64,000 bases of DNA from Mucilaginibacter psychrotolerans (GTDB taxonomy: Bacteria; Bacteroidota; Bacteroidia; Sphingobacteriales; Sphingobacteriaceae). The position numbers and the translations under genes were made by a program. A model generated the notes under the pieces. That model made no database searches and had not been told where the DNA came from. It saw only the letters and a list, made by a program, of their open reading frames with translations. The stretch lies in assembly GCF_004519315.1 (NCBI RefSeq), contig NZ_SOZE01000010.1, positions 124,001 to 188,000 on the forward strand, written 5' to 3'. Within the stretch, counting starts at the first letter, position 1, and every line of letters starts with the position of its first letter. Shown here in pieces: positions 31,201 through 38,343 of this stretch.

Positions 31201-31826
31201 TGCAAGATTTATTTAGCGATGAGCAGCTGAAGGGTGCCTTAAGGCTTAAAGCAACCGAACTGCGGTCATGCTATTTCAGGAACGACGGCCATGGAAAGTT
31301 TACGGTAATCCCTCTGCCCGACGAAGCACAGGCATCGGTATTAAATGGTATGGTTGCCGATGATTTAGACGGAGACGGCAATATTGATCTGGTACTTAAC
31401 GGGAATGATTTTTCTACAGATGTATCCATCGGGCAATCTGATGCCCTGAACGGTTTGTTCCTGAAAGGCGATGGTAAAGGCGGTTTCCGTCCGCTAAATA
31501 TATTGCAAAGCGGTATTTACCTTCCTGGTGATGGCAAGGCGCTTGTAAAACTTCGCGGAAGCAACGATAGCTATTTACTGGCGGCAAGCGAACATACCGG
31601 GCCTTTGCGGTTGTTTAAACTAAACACAAAAAACAGGCTTATAAATATTTTGCCACAGGATAAAAGCGCTGTAATCACAGATAAGAACGGGCGTGTTACC
31701 CGACAGGAGTTTTATCATGGAACTTCCTTCCTGTCGCAATCTGCAAGGTTTATTTCGGTAGATAATAACGTAAGGGAAATTGCCATAACAGATAATAACG
31801 GCAAGGTTAGGAAGCTGACATTTTAA
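28269..31826 (+). CDS. Giant VCBS/FG-GAP repeat lipoprotein with ASPIC/UnbV domain
   Basis: A 1185-residue lipoprotein (Cys17 in YLYAGC) made of two repeat propellers. About a dozen calcium-loop motifs of the D-x-[ND]-x-DG type are visible, such as DFNNDGLPDLYF, DINNDGLADIYV, DYDNDGDLDMYL and DLDGDGNIDLVL. Between the propellers lies an ASPIC/UnbV-type domain (about 520-605, with RGYLSSLQSMAQFGLG and VVWPNGAKQTITKI). Proteins of this kind often sit beside SusCD in Bacteroidota, but their role is unknown; surface binding of carbohydrate or protein with bound calcium is an inference. It begins 68 bases after SusD, just past a strong terminator. Confidence 0.9.
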   Translation: MKKIYFCLLCCYLYAGCKKPAMFTQVSSSHSGIHFNNLITENDTLNPIDNAYVYNGGGVGVGDFNNDGLPDLYFTGNMVSNKLYLNKGDFKFEDVTNAAGVTGAGRWGRGVAVVDINNDGLADIYVCNSLSGDVHKRQNLLYINQGLNKAGIPVFKDEAKAYGLDMQLHSTMAGFFDYDNDGDLDMYLTVNRPEPSEYPNSFRPVSRDGTGRSMGHLYRNDWDAALKHAVYTDVSQAAGIAIEGYGHGATIADINLDGWKDIYVTNDFLSSNILYINNHDGTFTDRSKAYFKHTSFNAMGQDIQDINNDGLADVFELDMNPADNYRKKMMMMPNSYQTIQNFNHYGYQLQYARNTLQLNQGPRVGEQDSIGAPAFSEIGFMSGVAQTDWSWTPLIADFDNDGYKDIIVTNGYPRDVTDHDFMVYRSQPYLSASKQEILKQIPEVKIHNYAFKNGKGLRFSDESSNWGLTAPSFSNGAIYCDLNNDGKLDLITNNINDEAFIYQNTAANDSPANFFNVKFKGDKQNLNGIGAMVRIYYAKGLTQVYENNPYRGYLSSLQSMAQFGLGNIGTLDSAVVVWPNGAKQTITKIKANQTLTVSISDAQVKPKPNATPNAVKPIFSNITRASGINYVQKDSDRVDFNIQKLLPHKLSGYSPALAAGDLNGDGTDDIVIGGNSTEPAQILLQQKNGKFIQKLLTANPANGGFYQDGGVLLFDANGDNAPDIYIARGGYSAKPNAGNYQDKLYINNGNGEFTLQQDALPANFTSKLCVRAFDYNHDGKLDLFVSGRVEPWRYPKPVSSLILRNDSGNGNAKFTDVTAEVAPALKDIGLVCDALFTDYDGDGNTDLLLAGEWMPLTFLKYSHGKFINATSTTGVGDNPGWWNSIVAGDFRHTGRIDYIVGNSGLNSLYQANSEQPVYITAKDFDKRDRYDAFTSLYLPGKDGVMREYPANVRDDAFKQMISLRTKFTNYHSYAEATLQDLFSDEQLKGALRLKATELRSCYFRNDGHGKFTVIPLPDEAQASVLNGMVADDLDGDGNIDLVLNGNDFSTDVSIGQSDALNGLFLKGDGKGGFRPLNILQSGIYLPGDGKALVKLRGSNDSYLLAASEHTGPLRLFKLNTKNRLINILPQDKSAVITDKNGRVTRQEFYHGTSFLSQSARFISVDNNVREIAITDNNGKVRKLTF

Positions 31827-32017
31827 GGTGATCGAATGCTCCTTTGAGAGTATCAACAAAGCGGGGGGTATATTGAGCACTTCAATTTAGCCTTTTAATG
31901 AAAATGCTTGGCCTGGCTGCATTTTAGAATAGGCTGGTTAGGTAATTGATGGGATTTGAGCACCCGTCAGTGATACCGAATCTTCATTCATACTAAGTAT
32001 GATGAAAAAGATGCCTA

Positions 32018-32049
32018 CAAAAAAAGCACCTTCCTTACCGGAAGATGCT
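32018..32049 (-). terminator. Terminator of the cold-shock gene
   Basis: On the minus strand AGCATCTTCC pairs with GGAAGGTGCT (one G-U) around a five-base loop, followed by a run of T residues (32018-32024). It lies about 22 bases after the csp stop codon. Confidence 0.88.
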
Positions 32050-32070
32050 TCACAATGATTATATAGTGTA

Positions 32071-32262
32071 TTAAGCTATTTTTACATTTACTGCGTTTGG
32101 TCCTTTACGACCTTCTTCAACGTCGTAACTAACCGCGCTGTTCTCGCGAATGTTGTCAATCAGACCTGTTGAATGAACGAAGATTTCGCTTCCACCATTG
32201 TTAGGTGTGATAAATCCGAAGCCTTTTGTTTCATTAAAAAATTTTACTGTTCCTTGTTGCAT
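32071..32262 (-). CDS. Cold-shock domain protein (CspA family)
   Basis: The 63-residue product is a single cold-shock domain with both RNA-binding motifs: KGFGFI (about 13-18) and IFVHST (about 27-32). Length is normal. Such proteins bind single-stranded RNA or DNA and melt secondary structure. It has its own terminator and a candidate promoter 35 bases upstream, so it is a separate unit inserted between the SusCD/VCBS genes and the GH51 operon. No link to sugar use is evident. Confidence 0.95.
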   Translation of the reverse strand: MQQGTVKFFNETKGFGFITPNNGGSEIFVHSTGLIDNIRENSAVSYDVEEGRKGPNAVNVKIA

Positions 32263-32296
32263 TGTATTGTTATAAATAATAAGTCTGCAAGTTACG

Positions 32297-32304
32297 CAAA
32301 GTTA
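32297..32304 (-). promoter_or_regulatory. Candidate -7 element for the cold-shock gene
   Basis: Read on the minus strand it is TAACTTTG, matching TAnnTTTG, and lies 35 bases before the start codon. No clear -33 TTTG is seen. Confidence 0.3.
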
Positions 32305-32356
32305 TTGGTGTATTTTCTTTTTGGTAAAAATATTTAAATTTTATTTAATTGGATAC

Positions 32357-32560
32357 TTATTTCGCTTGTAAATAGACCTTGAATTCCGAACCTTTACCTA
32401 ACTCGCTTTTTTACACAATTTTCCCGCCTGAATTAGTAACGATTTCGTTTACCAAACACAACCCGATACCCGAACCTTCAACCGTGTCGCCTATACGGCT
32501 ATATTCTGAGAATGCATCTTTGCGCTTGGTTTTATCAATGCTGATACCGTTGTGAATTAA
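32357..32560 (-). pseudogene. Relic of a histidine-kinase C-terminus (HATPase G2 region)
   Basis: Minus-strand translation gives NGISIDKTKRKDAFSEYS, then RIGDTVEGSGIGLCLVNEI, then TNSGGKIV, a stop codon (TAA at 32411-32413), and KSELGKGSEFKVYLQAK to a final stop. This is the last part of a PAS-type sensor kinase ATPase domain: the G2 box EGSGIGL and the SELGKGSEF block are plain. No start, HisKA or N box can be found upstream, and the in-frame stop breaks the end, so it is a decayed fragment. It sits 95 bases upstream of csp in a low-GC stretch. Confidence 0.8.
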
Positions 32561-33063
32561 ACAGGGATAATTCCAGGTGGAATTTCAGCCCTCAAAAAAA
32601 ATACCCGTTGCAAGTGTGACGGCAAATGACAGCTAAACAGTTCAAGTTTAGATTTTATGATTAAGATTAGTAACTGCTGATTTTTACTAGGAGTAAACGT
32701 ACCGAATAGTATTTATTAATTGTATAAATAACAATTAATGTAATTGATTATTTTGCTGGTAAATATTTTGTTACTTACGCAGGGATTAACTCCTGTAACT
32801 TTCTTTTTTGGTACCCAAGTCGGCCTGGATTTATCGTTCCGTGTATTCGGTATAGCTGAATATAATAGCTTGATTTGAATATAAAAAACCGTCATTATTG
32901 TGATCAGCCTACGAAACAGCGGCATAGGCGTATAATGTACTATCGTTTTCTGAACGATATTTTATATTATTTCTAATAATTGGTTTTTTATTTAAAAAAT
33001 CCTGTTAAGTTTGCTTATCAATTTAAGTGTATAAAACACATTTAATAAACCAAAAAACCAATT
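32561..33063. other. AT-rich intergenic region before the GH51 operon
   Basis: Apart from the kinase relic next to it, these 503 bases show no convincing gene. A 69-codon minus-strand frame at 32716-32925 has no recognisable motif and low-complexity ends. The right end carries the likely GH51 promoter (see 33006-33013). Confidence 0.5.
33006..33013 (+). promoter_or_regulatory. Candidate -7 element (TAAGTTTG) for the GH51-GH43 operon
   Basis: This exact TAnnTTTG match lies about 50 bases before the GH51 start in very AT-rich DNA. A TTGG at 32980-32983 might serve as a poor upstream box. Confidence 0.35.
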
Positions 33064-35169
33064 ATGATGAAGCCGTGCACCATTTTTAGCTTGTGCGTAT
33101 TTTTGCTTGTTACCACCAACCTGGTAGCACAAAACCCTAAATTAACACTCGATTTAACCAAACCCGGGGTAACTGTTAGTCAGCAGTTGTATGGGCTGAT
33201 GACCGAAGAAATTAACCATGCTTACGATGGCGGTTTATACGGCGAATTGATAAGGAACCGGGTGTTTAAAGATAACCCGAATACGCCAGAAGCCTGGAGC
33301 CTTGTGCAGGAGGGGGAAGGTAAACCGTCGATACAGTTAGTTGCGCCTGATCCTGATAAGGTTGCCATGGATCAACGAGGGCATGCCATCAACAGTTCGC
33401 TTACCACCTGCTTAAAACTGGTTGTTGAAACCGATGGCGGCAGGGCAGGGATTGCCAACGAGGGTTATTGGGGTATCCCGGTAACGCCAAATACTACCTA
33501 TAAAGCTTCTTTTTATATAAAAGGCCTGGGCAGTGCGCCTCCACGCCGCCGCCCGGATGGTGCTGCTTCAACCACGCCTGTTATCGAAAATAACACAGCC
33601 GGCCCTATAACCGTTACCATAGAAAGTAACGATGGTAAAACCGTGTACGCTACTGGTGTGATTACCCTGGCCAAAAGTAACTTTTGGAAAAAATACGAAT
33701 TGCAATTAACTACAGCATCTGATATAAAGCCCACTGCGGATGCGCGTTTTGTAATATCCACCAACAGAAAGGGCGTTTATTATTTTAACCTTGTGTCCTT
33801 GTTTCCGCCAACTTATAACAACCGCGCTAACGGTAACCGTATTGATATTATGAAATTGATGGCCGATATGAAACCCGCTTTTTTAAGGTTTCCGGGTGGC
33901 AATTTCCTTGAGGGGCCGAAGTTGAACGATGCCTTTCCCTGGAAGACAACCTTAGGGCCGCTCGAAAACCGGCCAGGGCATAAAGGTTCCTGGGGCTACC
34001 GCGCAACCGACGGTATGGGTTTGCTGGAGTTTTTGGAATGGTGCGAAGATTTAAAGATGGAGCCTTTGCTGGCTGTGTACGCTGGTTACTCGCTCGATGG
34101 CGACCACGTAGATGCCGGCCCCTTATTGAAACCATATATTGAGGATGCCTTAAACGAAATTGAATATGTTACCGGTGATATACATACTTACTGGGGGGCA
34201 AAGCGCGCTGCCGACGGCCACCCCGCTCCGTTTAAATTACAGTACGTAGAAATTGGTAACGAAGATGGCTTCGACGGATCTGGAAGCTACGATGGGCGTT
34301 TCGCACAATTCAATGATGCTATTAAGGCCAAATATCCTGCCTTAAAGTGTATCGCCACCATTGGCGGCAAAGATTTCCTGGGCACGCGCGGTAAATTAAC
34401 CATACGCAAACCGGAGATTGTTGATGAGCACTATTACCGCAATGCCTGGGAGATGGAAGAGGATGCCGCTCATTATGATAATTACGACCGTAAAGGTTAC
34501 AAGGTATTTGTTGGCGAATGGGCAACAAGAGAAGGCGCACCAACTACCAACCTGAATGCAGCCCTTGGCGATGCCGCCTGGATGACCGGTATGGAGCGTA
34601 ATTCAGATCTGGTTATTCTATCGTGCTATGCACCGCTGTTTGTGAATGTAAACACCGCTACAGCTACCGCGCCAAAGGCCTGGCAATGGGATTCGGACCT
34701 GATTGGCTATAATGCTTTAACAAGCTTTGGTTCCCCGTCTTATCACGTACAAAAACTATTCAGCAATTATATAGGCAATAAGGTTGTCCCCTTAACAGGC
34801 ATTAATATACCTACCCAAACCAGGCCCGCAACTAAAAGAGATAGCGCGGCTAATAAAATGCCGCCGCCTATACCGGGTATGTTTTACGTAGCCACAAAAG
34901 ACACCAAAACAGGCAAGATATTTTTAAAGGTGGTAAATGCTACCGGCAAGCCGCAACAGGTAGATATTGAATTGAATGGTGTGGTTAAGTTATCGGCAGA
35001 GGGCACCCTGATCGTTATAAAGGGCGATAAACCGGAGGATACCAATACGATTGATAACCCGGATAAGATAGTCCCCGTTTCATCGGTTGTAAAAGGACTC
35101 AGTAAGAAGTTTACCAGGACCTTCGATCCATATTCGGTAAGCGTACTTCAAATGAATACGGTTAAATAA
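33064..35169 (+). CDS. GH51 alpha-L-arabinofuranosidase
   Basis: The 701-residue protein has a signal peptide ending LVAQ, an N-terminal part starting the GH51 fold (VSQQLYGLMTEEINHAYDGG), an inserted CBM4-like sandwich (about 90-250), and the catalytic barrel. The acid/base is Glu400 in EIGNED, and the probable nucleophile is Glu485 in KVFVGEWAT. LRFPGGNFLEG (274-284) is a strong family block. The C-terminal sandwich runs from about 590. The family releases L-arabinofuranose from arabinoxylan or arabinan. It heads a two-gene unit with GH43 26 bases downstream. Confidence 0.95.
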   Translation: MMKPCTIFSLCVFLLVTTNLVAQNPKLTLDLTKPGVTVSQQLYGLMTEEINHAYDGGLYGELIRNRVFKDNPNTPEAWSLVQEGEGKPSIQLVAPDPDKVAMDQRGHAINSSLTTCLKLVVETDGGRAGIANEGYWGIPVTPNTTYKASFYIKGLGSAPPRRRPDGAASTTPVIENNTAGPITVTIESNDGKTVYATGVITLAKSNFWKKYELQLTTASDIKPTADARFVISTNRKGVYYFNLVSLFPPTYNNRANGNRIDIMKLMADMKPAFLRFPGGNFLEGPKLNDAFPWKTTLGPLENRPGHKGSWGYRATDGMGLLEFLEWCEDLKMEPLLAVYAGYSLDGDHVDAGPLLKPYIEDALNEIEYVTGDIHTYWGAKRAADGHPAPFKLQYVEIGNEDGFDGSGSYDGRFAQFNDAIKAKYPALKCIATIGGKDFLGTRGKLTIRKPEIVDEHYYRNAWEMEEDAAHYDNYDRKGYKVFVGEWATREGAPTTNLNAALGDAAWMTGMERNSDLVILSCYAPLFVNVNTATATAPKAWQWDSDLIGYNALTSFGSPSYHVQKLFSNYIGNKVVPLTGINIPTQTRPATKRDSAANKMPPPIPGMFYVATKDTKTGKIFLKVVNATGKPQQVDIELNGVVKLSAEGTLIVIKGDKPEDTNTIDNPDKIVPVSSVVKGLSKKFTRTFDPYSVSVLQMNTVK

Positions 35170-35195
35170 TTGACAAAGGGTATATTAATAAAACG

Positions 35196-36776
35196 ATGAG
35201 TATGAGACATTTTTTTGCCCGGCTTACTATAGCAGCAAGCTTGCTTTTTGTCCCTTTTTTGGTTGAGGCGCAAAACAAGGCGGTTAACCCGGTTATCTAT
35301 GCTGATGTGCCCGATATGAGCATGATTCGTGTGGGCGATACCTATTATATGAGCAGCACAACCATGCACATGAGTCCGGGTGTGCCTATCATGAAATCGA
35401 AAGACCTGGTGAACTGGAAATTGATTGGCTACGCCTATGACACGCTTGCAACCGTTGATGCGCTTACGCTAAGCAACGGCAAAAGCACCTATGGCCGCGG
35501 CTCCTGGGCCAGTAGCCTGCGTTATCATCAGGGTACTTTCTACGTCACCACTTTTGCCCAAACTACGGGTAGAACCCACGTATATACCACTAAAGATATC
35601 GAAAAAGGGCCATGGAAATCCGTGTCGTTTAAACCGGACCTGCACGACCACTCCCTGTTTTTTGACGACGATGGAAAAGTATATATGATAACCGGCGGTG
35701 GGAAACTGAGGATTGTGGAGTTAAACGCAGATGTATCGGGTATAAAACCCGGTGGCATCGATCAAACCATTATTGAAAATGCAAGCCTGCCTTCCGGGAA
35801 TAAAGGCGGCCTGAACGCCGAAGGCTCTCAACTTTTTAAGGTAAACGGGAAATACTATCTGTTTAATATTACCTGGCCACGTGGCGGCATGCGTACCGTA
35901 GTTATACATCGTGCAGATAAAATTACCGGCCCCTATGAAGGGCGGGTTGGCCTGCAGGATAAGGGCGTAGCGCAGGGCGGCTTGATTGACATGCCCGACG
36001 GCACCTGGTATGCGTACCTGTTCCGCGATTTTGGCGCAGTAGGGCGTGTGCCTTATTTAGTGCCCGTAAAATGGGCCGATGGATGGCCCGTTTTAGGCGT
36101 TAACGGCAAAGTGCCGGATACACTTAATTTGCCGGCGAATAAAAGTTTGATACCCGGGATTGTATCATCGGATGATTTTAAGCGGAAAAAGGGCGAACCA
36201 GCATTGCCGCTGGCCTGGCAATGGAACCACAATCCCGATAATAGCCTGTGGTCGGTTACTGCACGAAAAGGTTATCTGCGCCTTACAACAGGAAGAGTGG
36301 ATACCAACTTTTTGATGGCAAGGAATTCATTAACACAGCGTACCGTTGGCCCGGTTTGTACAGGGGAGGTATCGCTCGACGTATCGAACATGAAAGCGGG
36401 CGACTTTGCCGGCCTGGGGCTTTTGCAAAAAAACTATGGCCTGGTAGGCGTTAAAATTGATGGCGAAAGCAAAACAATCGTAATGGTTAACGCTAAAACC
36501 GGTATGCCAACAGTGGCACAAAGTATCCCGCTGAATCAACAGAAAGTTTTCTTTAAAGCCGAATGTGTTTTTACGGATAAAAAAGACATCGCCAATTTCT
36601 TTTACAGCTTGGATGGTAAGGAATGGATGCCCATTGGCACCCAATTGAAAATGGCATATACCATACCTCAGTTCATCGGCTACAGGTTCGCGTTGTTCAA
36701 TTACGCTACTAAAACCCCTGGCGGATCAGCTGATTTTGATTATTTTCATATCACAGATAAGGTTTCAGGGCAGTAG
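35196..36776 (+). CDS. GH43 arabinofuranosidase/xylosidase (subfamily-12-like) with C-terminal sandwich
   Basis: A 526-residue secreted protein (signal peptide ending VEAQ). The propeller has Asp40 in ADVPDMSMI, Asp151 in LHDHSLFFDDDG and Glu209 in NAEGSQ as the three acids. SSTTMHMSPGVPIMKSKDLVNW (around residues 53-74) is typical of the GH43 group that includes subfamily 12 arabinofuranosidases; the subfamily is my judgement by motif only. From about 330 a concanavalin-like sandwich follows. It probably works with GH51 on arabinose side chains. It ends the polysaccharide locus, with a terminator downstream. Confidence 0.91.
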   Translation: MSMRHFFARLTIAASLLFVPFLVEAQNKAVNPVIYADVPDMSMIRVGDTYYMSSTTMHMSPGVPIMKSKDLVNWKLIGYAYDTLATVDALTLSNGKSTYGRGSWASSLRYHQGTFYVTTFAQTTGRTHVYTTKDIEKGPWKSVSFKPDLHDHSLFFDDDGKVYMITGGGKLRIVELNADVSGIKPGGIDQTIIENASLPSGNKGGLNAEGSQLFKVNGKYYLFNITWPRGGMRTVVIHRADKITGPYEGRVGLQDKGVAQGGLIDMPDGTWYAYLFRDFGAVGRVPYLVPVKWADGWPVLGVNGKVPDTLNLPANKSLIPGIVSSDDFKRKKGEPALPLAWQWNHNPDNSLWSVTARKGYLRLTTGRVDTNFLMARNSLTQRTVGPVCTGEVSLDVSNMKAGDFAGLGLLQKNYGLVGVKIDGESKTIVMVNAKTGMPTVAQSIPLNQQKVFFKAECVFTDKKDIANFFYSLDGKEWMPIGTQLKMAYTIPQFIGYRFALFNYATKTPGGSADFDYFHITDKVSGQ

Positions 36777-36812
36777 CTGGGAGTAGATTATCCCTTGAAT
36801 ATGACACAAAGG

Positions 36813-36848
36813 AGCCCCAGTCTACTATAGCTTGGGGCTTCTTCTTTT
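36813..36848 (+). terminator. Terminator after the GH51-GH43 operon
   Basis: AGCCCCA-G (36813-36820) pairs with CTTGGGGCT (36831-36839), with one bulged base, followed by a T-rich tail (TTCTTCTTTT). Confidence 0.75.
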
Positions 36849-36871
36849 ACATACTTTTCCAGGCCGTGGCT

Positions 36872-37258
36872 TTATGCCGCGCTTCCTTTTAGCTTTAGCC
36901 GTTTGTGATAGAAAATATACGAGCAGGCCAATACGGCAAGGAATACCAGTATAGGTGCCCAATCTTTAAAGGCAATGCCCGAAGCATAGGAAGAATATGC
37001 GGCACCGATAAGATCGAAAGTGAAGCCCGCGTATGCCCATTCTTTAAGCCTTGGAAAACCCGGCGTTAGTATGGCTATTACACCCAGTACTTTGGCCACC
37101 GCCAATAAATGCATTACATAAGGCTTGTAGCCTAGTACTTCCAGCATTTTGGTGCCTTCGGGGGTTTCCTTAAAGCTGCCCACTGCCGAAAAAAGCATCA
37201 AGGCCAATATCAGCCCCGTGGTGATCCAGTAAATAATGTTAATCGTTTTCTTGTTCAT
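36872..37258 (-). CDS. DoxX-like four-helix membrane protein
   Basis: The 128-residue protein has four predicted membrane helices (about 8-26, 45-65, 75-95 and 100-118) with GLILALMLFSAVGSF and LAVAKVLGVIAIL, matching the DoxX-like (DoxX_2-type) family. Function of this family is poorly known; roles in quinone or thiol stress have been proposed for relatives. It is a lone gene on the minus strand, converging on the GH43 gene. Confidence 0.85.
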   Translation of the reverse strand: MNKKTINIIYWITTGLILALMLFSAVGSFKETPEGTKMLEVLGYKPYVMHLLAVAKVLGVIAILTPGFPRLKEWAYAGFTFDLIGAAYSSYASGIAFKDWAPILVFLAVLACSYIFYHKRLKLKGSAA

Positions 37259-37544
37259 GGTGATTGTAATTAGGTTATTTTAATAGTTTAAGTTAATTAG
37301 CGCAGGTTTTGATTGCGTTGATTTCCCGCTGCCTAATATAACACCATTTATAATAATTTGGAACTCGTAAGGGCTTGATAATTAACCAAAAAAAATAAAA
37401 TTGTCATTTCGCAGGCTTGCAAAAGCTTCCTTGGCTAAGGCAAAGTAATCCAGCAACGTCTTAATCTGTTTATGGCGCGCGAACACTGTTTTTGCATCGT
37501 TTATTCTTCCTGGTAATCTTATGGCTGGAAAAAAAGCGCTGAGG
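37259..37544. other. Intergenic region between the DoxX-like gene and the PIN pseudogene
   Basis: These 286 bases are AT-rich near 37320-37400 and show no gene, repeat or clear hairpin. Confidence 0.4.
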
Positions 37545-37948
37545 TTACCCTCTTAAGCCAAGGAATACATCGGGCGGGTATACAGGCAATACCGGTATAT
37601 TATCTTTCTGCAATTGCTCATCGCGGGAAATAAAGTAATCTATTTGATGATGGATTGCGGCATAGTATTGCAAGGCATCCTCGATATCATTGATTTTTGA
37701 ATGTAAAGCAACTAAGGCTGTTTCGTGGGGAATGTCTATGAGCCGTATATCCGCTAATAAGCTTAACAGTACTTCTTTGGCGGTTTCCGCGCCGTAGGCT
37801 TTAGTAAGCCAATACCCTGTATATGTAATACCGATGAGGTAATAAATCCTTGCAGGCGGTTATCTGCAATTAATTGAAAAAGCTCATGCGCCTCCAAATA
37901 GTGCTCGCGTTTTAGCGTAAAATCGAGCAATATGTTCGCATCTAAAAA
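37545..37948 (-). pseudogene. PIN-domain toxin (VapC-like), broken by two frameshifts
   Basis: Reading the minus strand in two frames restores a full PIN toxin: FLDANILLDFTLKREHYLEA, then an intact core up to SSVLHI, a shift near 37820, then TGYWLTKAYGAETAKEVLLS and onward to DYFISRDEQLQKDNIPVLPV, ending PPDVFLGLRG and a stop. The N-terminal Asp of the VapC motif (LDANI) and later acids (NDIEDALQYYA) are present. The beginning is also damaged: a stop codon lies just before the first recognisable residue, next to a run of six A residues (37944-37949) where a lost base would restore the frame. The matching antitoxin gene upstream is intact. Confidence 0.85.
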
Positions 37949-38187
37949 ACCTTAGCGGCCTTTTTTTTATCCTGATAGTAGAGTTCCTTTAAATCTGCTT
38001 TTGCATCAATATCATGTTGCGGCAGTTGGTCAACTATATCCATAAAAGATTTCTTTTTAAGGGGTTTGGTTACGTTTCTAAAATAATCTTCCACTAAATC
38101 AGATACCCTGGTATGCTGTTTTTCGGCATATTGCTTCATACGCTGTATAACGCTTTCTTCTATCGTAAGATTTAATCTGCTTTTCAT
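37942..38187 (-). CDS. DUF6364-type antitoxin partner of the broken PIN toxin
   Basis: With ATG at 38187 the product (81 residues) starts MKSRLNLTIEESVIQRMKQY, like the antitoxin at 48658, which starts MTTKLTLTVEESVIKKAK; an upstream ATG at 38205 would add six residues. The N-terminal ribbon-helix-like part is followed by a C-terminal tail that would bind the toxin. It overlaps the 5' end of the toxin pseudogene by a few bases, the usual antitoxin-toxin arrangement. The antitoxin frame is open throughout, so it may still regulate its promoter or act on a toxin elsewhere. Confidence 0.8.
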   Translation of the reverse strand: MKSRLNLTIEESVIQRMKQYAEKQHTRVSDLVEDYFRNVTKPLKKKSFMDIVDQLPQHDIDAKADLKELYYQDKKKAAKVF

Positions 38188-38343
38188 AAGTATAAAGATA
38201 CGCATAATCCTAAATCATGCACGTGTGCTGGAAATAATAAAAACGCGAAAATAAGTCTTGACGGGCTTGACGTAAATGATTTAAGCGTAGCTTGAGAGAT
38301 CAAATCTATATGGCTTTGCCGGTTATTAACTCATGATAACTGC

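Noticed and set aside
32357..32560. Functional kinase gene beside csp
   Set aside because: Only the end of the ATPase domain remains, with an internal stop and no upstream domains.
32716..32925. 69-codon minus-strand ORF before GH51
   Set aside because: Low complexity, AT-rich, no motif and no start context; probably chance in a gene-poor stretch.
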